Positions 1 to 7,680 of a stretch of DNA of 25,265 bases are shown piece after piece. How positions within the stretch are numbered: the first letter of the stretch is position 1; every line of letters begins with the position of its first letter. The notes under the pieces are model-generated. The model worked only from the letters and a program-made list of their open reading frames with translations, was not told the origin of the DNA and did not search any database. Position numbers and translations under genes: made by a program. Source of the DNA: DAOVQB01 sp023128935 (lineage in GTDB: Bacteria; Eisenbacteria; RBG-16-71-46; CAIMUX01; WJJG01); the NCBI GenBank assembly GCA_030628905.1, contig DAOVQB010000043.1, positions 1 through 25,265 on the forward strand. The letters run 5' to 3'.

Positions 1-133
1 AGTACGTATCACGTCGAAATCCTCCGGCGCCGCGGGTGAGGTATCTCTTCTGGCGAGGAGTTTAGGCTTATTGCGCGGGAAAGCAGTGGAAAGTAGTGGG
101 CAGCACGCCGCTTTGCCTCAGAACCTGGCAAAA

Positions 134-192
134 CTGTCTCCGTGAGATTTTCCTGGGGATTGATCTTTCGATATTTCACGGTTTTGGGACAG
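134..192. repeat. Imperfect inverted repeat at the IS66 breakpoint
   Basis: CTGTC-T-CCGTGA at 134-145 is mirrored by TCACGG-TTTTGG-GACAG at 176-192, an 11-bp two-part stem around a 30-bp loop. It lies immediately beyond the point where transposase similarity ends (about 198). It could be a small non-autonomous element end, a REP-like hairpin or a chance structure. Only the inverted repeat itself is seen directly. Confidence 0.4.
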
Positions 193-197
193 GCTCT

Positions 198-533
198 ATA
201 TAGGTCACCTACGCGGGCGCCGTTCTTCGTCTTGTAGAACATCGAGTTCTTACGGTGCAGGATTGCCTTCTTCAGAGCGCGCTCGCAGACATTGTTATCC
301 AGGGGAGCGCCGGGCTCGTGCAAGAACAGGGTCAGTTTGTGCCAGTGCTCCTGCATGTAGCTGATCGCCTCGCCAAGGCCCGAGTTGGGCTCCACCTTGC
401 GCTGACGGAACTGCTCCCGGAACCATTGTTCCAGCTCATCCATGCCCGGACCACTCTGCTCTTGGTGGAAAGCGAGACGTTCCTGCGGCGATAGCTTGTG
501 CTCTCTCGCGAGCTTCTCATTGTGATATACCTC
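198..533 (-). pseudogene. IS66 family transposase remnant (C-terminal catalytic part)
   Basis: Inside an open frame at 9-650, only the middle (about residues 40-151) reads like an IS66 (DDE_Tnp_IS66) transposase. It runs from a VYHNEK-type start, through a charged helix, to the typical PLDNNVCERALKKAILHRKNSMF block and the GARVGDLY block. Intact IS66 transposases are around 500 residues and continue with a SLIHTCELNG-type helix. Here the similarity stops abruptly at about position 198 and is replaced by unrelated sequence. The N-terminal side is also unrelated, so the catalytic core is largely missing. I read this as a dead fragment marking past mobile-element activity next to the accessory operon at 667-4027. 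No terminal inverted repeats of an intact IS66 were recognised. The family call is from memory of conserved motifs. Confidence 0.7.
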
Positions 534-666
534 CCGCAGCGCTGGTTGACAACAGTGATCGGGTGCAGAGCCATCGGCCCTCCTGTGACCATATCGCCCT
601 TGTGAATGCGCACATCGTAACTGCAATTGATTGTTGCTGTTAGCTGTCATCTTGGGTCATATCTAC

Positions 667-2355
667 TCATTTCTGGCCCTTGTTATGGGATGAATTGCGC
701 AGCCACACCTTCCATCCCGGACCGGGATAGTACCGCGTTCCGCGTCTGGCCCCGGAGCGCACCAGAATTCCCGTCTCCACAAGCTGCCCCAGGGCCAGCC
801 TGGCCTGCCGTCGCTCGACAGCGAAGATCTCCCGATAGTCCGCATTCTGAATGTGCCCCTTCTGATCCATGCGGGCGGCGATACTCTGGTAAGGGGTCAG
901 CGTGGGCTGGTCCTTTTGGGCCAGCCTGAGAATCTTGTAGCGGGCTCCCCGTCCCCTGCTTTCGGGCGCGCTAACCAGACCCAGGTCCACCATCTCCTTG
1001 AGCTCCCGGTAGGCGGCGTCGCGGTCCACCTCATTCAGGGCTTGGTAGTCGCCGTTGGTAAAACTGCCCCTCGGATAGGCAACCAGAATGCGGCGCTGGC
1101 GCTGTCCGATAGGTAGGGATTGGACGTGGCGCACCCAGTCAGGATCCGGGGTCTCCAGGATGGGCTGGTTGCGCAGGGTGACGGCGAAGCTCCGGGCATC
1201 AACCTCCAGCTCGGGCAGGCGCAACCAAGACCGCTCCATCTCCTCGAAGATGCGAGGAATGCCCTCGCCCTGTTCGCGCATCAGCGCCAGCTCTGCCAGC
1301 ACCCGCGTGATGCGCGGGTTGCGGCTGGCATGGAGCCTCTCGCGGCGCTTCAGACGAGCCAGCTCCACTTCGGGCAACAGCCCTCCCGGATTCCTGACCT
1401 CCATTCGATCCTCGTAGAGCCATACCTCGACGCCGTGTCCGTGGCTGCGGTAGTCTCGGTGAGCGACGGCGTTGACCAAGGCCTCCTGCCAGGCGAACGT
1501 GGGGTACTCGGGCATTTCTCGGAAGAAGAGATCGTGCAAGCGGGTCGAGTGGCGGATGAGGCCATTGAGGGTTTCATAGGCCCGCTGGATGACTGTGGGA
1601 AGCGCGCCCTCAATGCGGGCGGCTTGCTCTACATTGTACCGGTCGCCGGAGAGGCGTTCGGTGCCGCGAACGGTGAAGATGCGCACGCCGGCGTTGGCGT
1701 GGTCGATGTCGCGCGCATGGCGACCGAAGAGGAGTAGGGCGCCCTTACGCAGCATCAGTTTACCTCCCCGCATGTCGGCCAGGCGACGCTCCTCGAGATA
1801 CTCCTCCGGACAGAGGTGGCCGAGTCCGGCCCCATCTCGAGCCCGGCCAAGAAGCTCCAGGTCGAGCGCATCCAGGGTAGCGCCGGGGGCCATCTCGCCC
1901 TCAACACTTTCCATCCGACCGCGAGCCTTGATCGCGTTGATGTTTTCCTCGGACTCCAGGATCACCTGATCATGGGCCCGGCGAGGGTATCCATCGCCCG
2001 TGACCATGACCGCCCGCTCGGCGGCGACAACCTCGAACAGGAGGATTTCGTGACCTTGGCATTGTGCTCGCTCGCCAGGGGGGAGTGGTGGATTCAGGCG
2101 TCGTTGGGGAGTGGCAAGGAAGTCATCAATAGCTTCGGCAGGGTAGTCGTGACCGGTAACCGTCCCGTCATCTTCGATCCCCAGCACCAGCGTGCCGCCG
2201 TCGGCATTGGCGAAGGCGGCCACATACTCGGCGATCTGGTCCCTCACGTCACGCCGCTTACGGAGCCCACGATCACCGGCAGGTCCGTGCCAGAGGGACT
2301 TCCGGTCGAAGTACTGCCCTTCAACCTGGTCCAGCAGGCGGGAGAGGTCACGCAT
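667..2355 (-). CDS. AlbA_2/Schlafen-domain protein with GHKL ATPase and tandem winged helices
   Basis: A 562-residue protein starting at ATG 2355. That start is preceded by GGAGGG, and the stop of the upstream helicase gene lies 8 bp inside it (ATGCGTGA), so translation is probably coupled. Residues 12-130 look like an AlbA_2 (Schlafen-type) domain, with EGQYFDRKS and ANADGGTLVLGI followed by EDDG. Residues about 285-375 look like the RecG-like HATPase_c_4 domain, with EALVNAVAHRDYRSHGHG, DRMEVRNPGGL and GEGIPRIFEEM. The C-terminus carries two winged helices (about 430-476 and 500-545), each ending in a basic wing (GRGARY, ARRGTRYY). Proteins of this build are nucleic-acid-binding ATPases or regulators, and several occur in phage-defence loci. 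The partner here is a SNF2-type helicase, so a role in sensing or restricting foreign nucleic acid is inference. The first 30 residues of the longest frame, upstream of 2355, are judged non-coding. Confidence 0.85.
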   Translation of the reverse strand: MRDLSRLLDQVEGQYFDRKSLWHGPAGDRGLRKRRDVRDQIAEYVAAFANADGGTLVLGIEDDGTVTGHDYPAEAIDDFLATPQRRLNPPLPPGERAQCQGHEILLFEVVAAERAVMVTGDGYPRRAHDQVILESEENINAIKARGRMESVEGEMAPGATLDALDLELLGRARDGAGLGHLCPEEYLEERRLADMRGGKLMLRKGALLLFGRHARDIDHANAGVRIFTVRGTERLSGDRYNVEQAARIEGALPTVIQRAYETLNGLIRHSTRLHDLFFREMPEYPTFAWQEALVNAVAHRDYRSHGHGVEVWLYEDRMEVRNPGGLLPEVELARLKRRERLHASRNPRITRVLAELALMREQGEGIPRIFEEMERSWLRLPELEVDARSFAVTLRNQPILETPDPDWVRHVQSLPIGQRQRRILVAYPRGSFTNGDYQALNEVDRDAAYRELKEMVDLGLVSAPESRGRGARYKILRLAQKDQPTLTPYQSIAARMDQKGHIQNADYREIFAVERRQARLALGQLVETGILVRSGARRGTRYYPGPGWKVWLRNSSHNKGQK

Positions 2356-4027
2356 GGTCAACCCTCCGGTACTTTCTTCCGCGCCGCTGTCCCTCAGCCA
2401 CGGCCAACCCCTCGGAGACCAAGCGTTGCAGATGGGGTCGCACACGAGAGGCGTCGAGGCCGGTGATTTCCTGAGCGTCGCGTGAGGTTATCACGCCGCG
2501 TTCGGCAACTAGGCGTGTGATTGCTTGGTAGGCCTCTTCCCGGCGGGCTGCGTCTTCGGCAGACGCTGTGTCCAGTCTCTGCCCACCATGGGAACTGGTG
2601 GGGCCATCCGCCGCGGTCCGCAGGCACCCGATGACCTCATCCTGGCTGTCGGTGTATTCGGTGTAGACGAGGATGTTGGTTTCGGGTTCCGCCTGACGGA
2701 TGCTTCGGACTTCGCGGAGAACCGCTTCGCGCTTCGGATCCTCTTTTGCCGCCTCGCCAGCGCACCCGACCAGCTCGGCCAGGGCGCCGCGCGTGGCGTC
2801 AACGCGCCGGAGCCGGCCACGTTCCCGTCGCTGCTCCCGCTGCAGTGCATCGATCTGGCCCGCGAGGTCATTGGTGCCGGACGAGAGAAGCTCGGCGGCC
2901 ATCTCCTCGGCCTCGAGGTCCGCGTGATCCTGCTCCTCCTCCCAGGAAAGGGTTCCGTAGCGTTCGAGACGTCGGCGGTAGTCTCGCAGGGTTCGGAGTC
3001 GTTGCTTCCGGCTCTCCGCCTGTTCTTCGCCCTTCTCGGTTAGCTCGCAATAGCGGTCAAGGATCCTCTTGACCGTCTCCGCATCCTTGATGTGCTGCTT
3101 GAGGCGCCGGACGACGTGCTTGCGATAACCTTCGCCCCGCAGGTTCCCCCTCGCGTTGAGCAAGCTCGGATCGAGTAGGTCGACGATCGACGCAAAGTGC
3201 GGGTCGTAGCCGTCGTGTGGGGTGGCCGTGAGCAGGAGCAGCCCATCTGTCTGCCGGGCGAGCAGCTCAGCGAGCCGGCGCCGGCGGGAATCCTCCCAGT
3301 CCCCGGCCCGCCCCATGCGCACGCAGTGGTGGGCTTCATCAATGACCACCAGATCCCAGCAGGTGCGCTCGAGGTCTTGAAGAACCTTCTCCTGTTTTGC
3401 GAAGTCGATCGAGGTCAGACAGAATGAAACATGGTCGAAGGGGTTGGCTCCCAACACCAGCCCGCGCCGCGCTTCCTGCAGCTCCCCGGCATCCTTGATC
3501 GCTGTGAACCGCAGACCGAAGCGCGTCCGCATTTCCCTGTGCCATCGGTTGAGCAGTGGGCCTGCGGGGGAGACGATTAGGATCCGATGCGCTCTGCGCT
3601 GGGCGATGAGCTCGGCCATGACCAATCCCGCTTGGATTGTCTTGCCAAGCCCCACACCATCGGCGAGCAGCAGTCGTGGACGGCTCATGCGCAGCGCGCG
3701 CATCACGGGCACGAGCTGGTATGGAGCGATCTCCAGCCGGCCGGGCTGCACGGCGACGAGGGCGTTCGGGCCAAGCGCCTGCTCGAGGAGGAACGCCTGA
3801 TGGTAGAGTAACCATTGCTTCAGACGACCCGCGCGTGTCGGGTCGAGCTCGGTCGAGACTGGCGTGACCTCTTCGAGGGGGTGAAGGAGGTCGAACTCCT
3901 CCCCTCGCAGGTCGCCCTGGATGCATCTCAGGCGGAAGCGCTGCTGCTCGCCCGCGGGCTCGGTATGGACCACCTCCCACTGAAGCCCACGAGCGCTGAC
4001 CTGCGTGCCCGGCAGAACTGTGGACAT
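2348..4027 (-). CDS. SNF2-type helicase, DrmD-like N-terminal half, lacking the second helicase lobe
   Basis: A 559-residue protein; ATG 4027 follows GGAGGA by 5 nt. The N-terminus (about residues 1-115) resembles the DrmD-type leader, with GLQWEVV, then LEIAPYQLVPVMRAL. The first RecA lobe is complete: Walker A DGVGLGKT (123-130), Ia-type IVSPAGPLLNRW, DEAH (230-233) and TATP (267-270). A charged coiled-coil-like segment (about 325-412) follows, and then motif-IV-like NILVYTEYTDSQD (451-463). After residue 472 the expected helicase_C motifs V and VI (arginine finger) are missing. A winged helix (about 495-556, wing RRGRKYRR) closes the protein. Complete DrmD-like proteins are near 1000 residues. 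It is either a decayed or internally deleted helicase, or a genuine compact form. The gene overlaps the downstream AlbA_2 gene by 8 bp. DrmA, DrmB, DrmC and the DISARM methylase are absent from the window. Confidence 0.8.
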   Translation of the reverse strand: MSTVLPGTQVSARGLQWEVVHTEPAGEQQRFRLRCIQGDLRGEEFDLLHPLEEVTPVSTELDPTRAGRLKQWLLYHQAFLLEQALGPNALVAVQPGRLEIAPYQLVPVMRALRMSRPRLLLADGVGLGKTIQAGLVMAELIAQRRAHRILIVSPAGPLLNRWHREMRTRFGLRFTAIKDAGELQEARRGLVLGANPFDHVSFCLTSIDFAKQEKVLQDLERTCWDLVVIDEAHHCVRMGRAGDWEDSRRRRLAELLARQTDGLLLLTATPHDGYDPHFASIVDLLDPSLLNARGNLRGEGYRKHVVRRLKQHIKDAETVKRILDRYCELTEKGEEQAESRKQRLRTLRDYRRRLERYGTLSWEEEQDHADLEAEEMAAELLSSGTNDLAGQIDALQREQRRERGRLRRVDATRGALAELVGCAGEAAKEDPKREAVLREVRSIRQAEPETNILVYTEYTDSQDEVIGCLRTAADGPTSSHGGQRLDTASAEDAARREEAYQAITRLVAERGVITSRDAQEITGLDASRVRPHLQRLVSEGLAVAEGQRRGRKYRRVDHA

Positions 4028-4432
4028 TCACTCCTCCGTGGGCACAGATTCTCGATCTGGAGACCAGAAACGGGTCAATCCTTCAGCTGCTTCTCCACTC
4101 CTCACCCCCCCCCGCGCGCTATGAACCCTGAAACAGCCGGGCCGCGCGAGATCGCTCGCCTCAGGACGCCATCTCTGCAGTCTACTGCGCCGGGATTCCT
4201 GCGTCTACGGAAGGCGTGCGACCTTCGTAACAGCTATCAACTTCCATCCGCGGACGAGGTTTTGGCGAACAACAAGCCCCCCCGCGCGGCCGCATATGCG
4301 TACGCACATGGGTACGATAGAGACGCCGACCGCTTCATGCAATGCGCACAGGACTGGTGAGGAGTCCTGGCCAATCCGCGTTCGATGATCTCAACTCAGG
4401 TTCACAGGACCTCAGATTTACACAATCTCGGC
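4028..4432. other. Intergenic region upstream of the helicase operon
   Basis: About 400 bases with no convincing gene. It holds a run of nine C at 4105-4113 and a run of seven C at 4277-4283, both followed by GCGCG, and a cluster of short palindromes near 4290-4315 (GCATATGC, TGCGTACGCA). The helicase promoter should lie here on the minus strand but I cannot pick it out. A plus-strand reading frame ending at 4360 has no ribosome binding site and no recognisable product. Confidence 0.4.
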
Positions 4433-6985
4433 TCACCGCATCTCTCGCAGAGCCATTTCAATCTGAGAGGCAGCCTTGATGAACGAGGCGGCCTTTGCCA
4501 GGGCATACTCGCTGGTCTTGTAGGCGTAGGTCCAACCCCACGCGTCGCTGTCGATCAGCGGATAGTCGATCGGAACCTTCGCGATCACCCAGTTCTTGGT
4601 ATCCATGTCACCGAGTTCGATCGTCTCGCCTGTGCCGGCGACGATGCCGAGCGTGATTCCGCCCGGCAGCAGCCCTGTTTCACATCCCTCCATGAAACAG
4701 TAGCGGGTGTGATAGCAACCTGGCCCGCGGCCCACGCCTGCCATCATCGATATGTCCGCCGGGTTGAACCCCAGAATCCATTGCAGCTGGTTCTCCGCCG
4801 CCTTCACGTACTGCGGTTCCCCAAGTAGGCGTCCGGCCGTCGCCAGGCCCCAGGCAAGCTCTCCAAAGCGGCCGTTGTTCGTGTTCGGTTTGATGTTCCT
4901 TATACTATCGTCCTTGGCCTGTCCACCGATCTGCCCAAAGGGGGAGAGATTTGCGGATCGCATCGTGTAGCGTGCCCACCGCCCAAAAGCTTCTCGTATC
5001 CTCGGGCACAGGCTGCTCTCCGGGTTACGCCTCAGGAACTCGTAAAGGGCCGGCAGATGATATCCCGGGTCCGCCGTCACAGCCGTCCTTGCCCTGTCAC
5101 TGTAGAAGTAGCCTTCTTCATCTTGGAGCTCCAGGATGCCTGTAACCTTCTGGATCGCATCGCGCTCGTATCGCCTGTCACCCGTTATGGGACCGAGTTC
5201 CAGGTCGGCGAGTAAGAGTCCCGACAGGATGTAATAGAGATAGGCTGTCTGGTACTTCTCATACTCGGGCTGTGAGAAATCCATGCCGGCGCACCGGTCG
5301 TATATGTCCCGGGCAACCGAGGTGCATCTCTCAGCGAGCTCAGCGTCGTATGGAGAGACCAAGCGGGCGGTCCTTGCCAGGATTGCGCCGGTCAGGCATA
5401 TGGCAGGGCCTTTCGTAATGCCGTAGCCGATTTCCAGTGTTTCCTGCTCCAAGATCACGCGCGGCGGCTCTTTGTCCGGTGCGCCCAGCCAAGTGCAGAC
5501 ATCCTCGAAGTCGGGCGTGAAGCCCTGGTGAAGCATGCCATCCCAGTAGGACTTGCAGAAGTAGTCTGCCTCCCAGGCGGCTTCATTAATGAATCGCGGC
5601 ATTCCTCCAAGCGTTTCCTCGAGCTCGGCGCCAAACACATCTTGAAACATGGTGAGGGCGAAGAGCCCCATCGTCCCGCCCCATACCCACTTCCCGTAGT
5701 CACCGGCGTCGTGCCAGCCGCCCGCTATGTCAACCCTCGTGCCGTCTGTCTTGATCACTGCATCTTGCGTGTGGCACGCTCCGTGGAAGCCTGGCACCTC
5801 CATCCCACAGCGCTGGTAGTAAAACCAGCGCCCAGCCTTCTTCGATAGATCGAGATAGCGCCCTTTCTTGATCGGGAAGGTGTAGGAGTCCATGACCTCC
5901 TTGGTTTCCTTAACCCGGAGCCGCAGGAGGTAGAGTCCCTCGCGCTTGAAGTCCGAGAAGTCAGCGACGTAGTTGTTTCCTCCCCACAGGTGAAAACCGG
6001 CCTCCTTCAGTTCACCACGGTATACCACCGGCTGCGCCGCCGGGTGCTGCCGGTTGCGCACTGCATCGAGCAACTCAAACGTGCCCGTCAGCTTCCCGCC
6101 GTTCGCCCACACTACCGACGTCTTCGTGCCCTGCGGGTCATATCCCCCATGGCAGATGATCGGCCTCAACGTCTCCTGCGCGATGATCTGTCCCTCGGCC
6201 AATGGGGACCAAGAATCCGTCTTCTGCCGGATCCGCCTGATTGTCCGGGATTGCTTCAGCTTCTCCTCGATAGTGAGCACGCCCCGGTTGCGCAGCTTGC
6301 GCGAGCAGACCCCGAATTCCACGTACGCCAGCGCACCGGTGGCCTTCACGGTCTCGAAGATGACCTGCTCCTCGTCGAAGCGATAGTCGATCTCGCTGCT
6401 TTCCCCTGTGGCAGCGTCCACGACAACCGGCGTGCCTTGGATGAAGAAGTACTTGGGATCAAAGCCCAAGGTGACACGGGTCACCGTAATCCGGGAGGGG
6501 GCGGCTTGCGCGAGATGGAACGTCAATCTCGCCCTATCCTTGCTCTGGTATAGACCGGCGTGGAGTTGTCCCTCCTCGAGGTTGGAAAAGACTGGCAGGT
6601 CCTCCCGCAGGGTCCACTCGTGGCCGAACGGCTGACCTGACTCCACCGCAATCGGTGCGGCTTCCGTGACTGGGATGGTTGCTCTCAACTCCTGTGAGGA
6701 AGTTGGGATGTGGGACTCCTGTGAGGAAGTGGGGATGTGAGAGGCGCCTGCGACCGCTGCCCCGAGACCTCCGACCGCGATTCCGAAAGCCAGAGATGCG
6801 ACCGCGATTGTAAAAGCGAGGAATCTGAGCGCGATTGCCGAAGCGTGAGATCCAAGCATGGCAGTCAAAGCGAGGAGCCCGCCCGCAATCGCGGAAACGA
6901 TAGATTCAACCTTGGCTGCGAAAGAGCAATACGCGCCGACCGCCGCCGATACGCTGCCTCGCGCTGCATACTCTCGTGCACTCAT
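4433..6985 (-). CDS. Glycoside hydrolase family 9 enzyme (cellulase/glucosaminidase type) with repeat-built N-terminus
   Basis: An 850-residue protein; ATG 6985 follows GGGGGAGG by 5 nt. The C-terminal two thirds (about 375-840) is a GH9 (alpha/alpha)6 barrel. It has GGWHDAGDYGKW at 422-433, supplying the catalytic-base aspartates D426 and D429. NNGRFGELAWGLA, the QWILGFNP helix and a YHTRY motif (758-762, where endoglucanases usually have HHR) follow, with a late TSE at 824-826 whose glutamate matches the catalytic acid. A CelD_N-like Ig domain precedes it (about 270-372), and a further beta-rich region lies at about 115-265. GH9 enzymes cleave beta-1,4-glucans; some relatives are exo-glucosaminidases, so the substrate is uncertain. 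Residues 11-100 are a degenerate 9-residue repeat, hydrophobic at 48-81, which may act as a membrane anchor. There is no ordinary signal peptide at the very N-terminus. The Nudix gene lies 46 bp upstream on the same strand. Confidence 0.88.
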   Translation of the reverse strand: MSAREYAARGSVSAAVGAYCSFAAKVESIVSAIAGGLLALTAMLGSHASAIALRFLAFTIAVASLAFGIAVGGLGAAVAGASHIPTSSQESHIPTSSQELRATIPVTEAAPIAVESGQPFGHEWTLREDLPVFSNLEEGQLHAGLYQSKDRARLTFHLAQAAPSRITVTRVTLGFDPKYFFIQGTPVVVDAATGESSEIDYRFDEEQVIFETVKATGALAYVEFGVCSRKLRNRGVLTIEEKLKQSRTIRRIRQKTDSWSPLAEGQIIAQETLRPIICHGGYDPQGTKTSVVWANGGKLTGTFELLDAVRNRQHPAAQPVVYRGELKEAGFHLWGGNNYVADFSDFKREGLYLLRLRVKETKEVMDSYTFPIKKGRYLDLSKKAGRWFYYQRCGMEVPGFHGACHTQDAVIKTDGTRVDIAGGWHDAGDYGKWVWGGTMGLFALTMFQDVFGAELEETLGGMPRFINEAAWEADYFCKSYWDGMLHQGFTPDFEDVCTWLGAPDKEPPRVILEQETLEIGYGITKGPAICLTGAILARTARLVSPYDAELAERCTSVARDIYDRCAGMDFSQPEYEKYQTAYLYYILSGLLLADLELGPITGDRRYERDAIQKVTGILELQDEEGYFYSDRARTAVTADPGYHLPALYEFLRRNPESSLCPRIREAFGRWARYTMRSANLSPFGQIGGQAKDDSIRNIKPNTNNGRFGELAWGLATAGRLLGEPQYVKAAENQLQWILGFNPADISMMAGVGRGPGCYHTRYCFMEGCETGLLPGGITLGIVAGTGETIELGDMDTKNWVIAKVPIDYPLIDSDAWGWTYAYKTSEYALAKAASFIKAASQIEMALREMR
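6688..6741. repeat. 27-bp tandem duplication in the GH9 gene
   Basis: Two copies of a 27-bp unit (6688-6714 and 6715-6741) differ at only two positions. In frame they encode SHIPTSSQE twice (residues 82-99 of the GH9 protein). The unit length matches that of the older, degenerate repeat array directly beside it. Confidence 0.9.
6742..6955. repeat. Degenerate 27-bp minisatellite encoding the GH9 N-terminus
   Basis: With a 27-base frame set at 6775, successive rows (6775-6801, 6802-6828, 6829-6855, 6856-6882, 6883-6909, 6910-6936) line up. A recurring CGCGATT and then AAAGCG or a variant fall at fixed columns. Rows 1-2 share 19 of 27 bases and rows 2-3 share 18 of 27 by hand. The encoded protein shows the matching 9-residue periodicity at residues 11-82 (for example LAFTIAVAS then LAFGIAVGG). 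Boundaries are approximate. Confidence 0.65.
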
Positions 6986-7031
6986 ACAAGCCTCCCCCGA
7001 TACATGGCAGTAAACCGAAACCCTGTGACTG

Positions 7032-7646
7032 TCACTTGTCCGTATCCCTCAGCCTCGCAATGACCTCACGATCGGTGGGAAAGGCCAGTGGCTCGGGCAG
7101 TTCGTCCAGGCTAAAGAACTCCGCTCGATCGGCGTCGTCTCCCGGGATCAACTCGCCGCCAATGCGGCGGGCCAGATACCAGACTCCGATTGTGTGATTG
7201 ACTGGATTGTGGAAGTTGGACTGGACGGCGAAGACCGCGCCTGTTTCGACGAGGAGTCCGGTCTCCTCCAGCATTTCCCGTTCTGCCGCTGCGCGGACCT
7301 CTTCGTCATAGTCGACGTATCCGCAAGGGATGCACCAAGTCCCCGGATAGATGCCGGTGCGCCGCACGAGCAACAAGTGCGTTGCCGCGGAGGGGGGGAT
7401 CAGGAGACCGGACGCGGGAGGGTGCGGGCCATCCGATTGGAGGATCGCGGCGACAACAGCGATCGGGTTGCGGTAATGAACATAGCCGCACTTGGGGCAG
7501 TGGGCCTGTCGAGAGCTTCCCTTTGCGACAGTGAGGCCCGCGCGGTTGCCCCCGACGTCCTGGAGCAGAGGGCTGCCACACAGCGGACAGAAGCGGAACT
7601 CAAGTCCACTGCCCACGATCTCTCCCGACCCCTCGATGCCACTCAT
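7032..7646 (-). CDS. Zinc-ribbon Nudix hydrolase
   Basis: A 204-residue protein if started at ATG 7646, which is preceded by GGGAGAG; ATGs further upstream (7676 and 7709) have no visible ribosome binding site. CPLC (20-23) and CPKC (50-53) form a zinc ribbon of the NudC type. A perfect Nudix box follows at 109-131: G, five residues, E, seven residues, REMLEETGL. Such enzymes hydrolyse nucleoside diphosphates linked to another moiety (NADH, ADP-ribose, dinucleotide polyphosphates) using Mg2+ bound by the box glutamates. The order ribbon-Nudix resembles NudC, but the specific NudC signature downstream of the box (SQPWPFPxS) is absent, so the substrate is open. The N-terminus overlaps a 30-bp tandem duplication. 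It is followed 46 bp downstream by the GH9 gene on the same strand. Confidence 0.85.
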   Translation of the reverse strand: MSGIEGSGEIVGSGLEFRFCPLCGSPLLQDVGGNRAGLTVAKGSSRQAHCPKCGYVHYRNPIAVVAAILQSDGPHPPASGLLIPPSAATHLLLVRRTGIYPGTWCIPCGYVDYDEEVRAAAEREMLEETGLLVETGAVFAVQSNFHNPVNHTIGVWYLARRIGGELIPGDDADRAEFFSLDELPEPLAFPTDREVIARLRDTDK

Positions 7647-7680
7647 CTGCTCTCCCGACCCCTCTATGCCATTCATCGTA
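7621..7680. repeat. 30-bp tandem duplication over the Nudix start region
   Basis: Units at 7621-7650 and 7651-7680 agree at about 25 of 30 positions. On the coding strand each unit holds an ATG, then GGCAT(A/C)GAGGGGTCGGGAGAG. The GGGAGAG of the first-read copy therefore sits just in front of the ATG of the second (7646). If translated from the upstream ATG it gives two near-identical decapeptides, MNGIEGSGEQ and MSGIEGSGEI. Confidence 0.85.

Noticed and set aside
1816..2466. Plus-strand open frames opposite the AlbA_2 gene
   Set aside because: They are antisense shadows of a gene with clear domains and a ribosome binding site; GC-rich DNA produces such frames readily.
667..4027. A complete DISARM system
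   Set aside because: Only a DrmD-like N-terminal half is present; DrmA, DrmB, DrmC and the DISARM methylase are not in the window. The methyltransferase at 16182 is too far away and of an orphan beta-class type.
3815..4360. A plus-strand frame running from the helicase start into the upstream gap
   Set aside because: The first third is antisense to the helicase N-terminus and the rest lacks a ribosome binding site or family motif.
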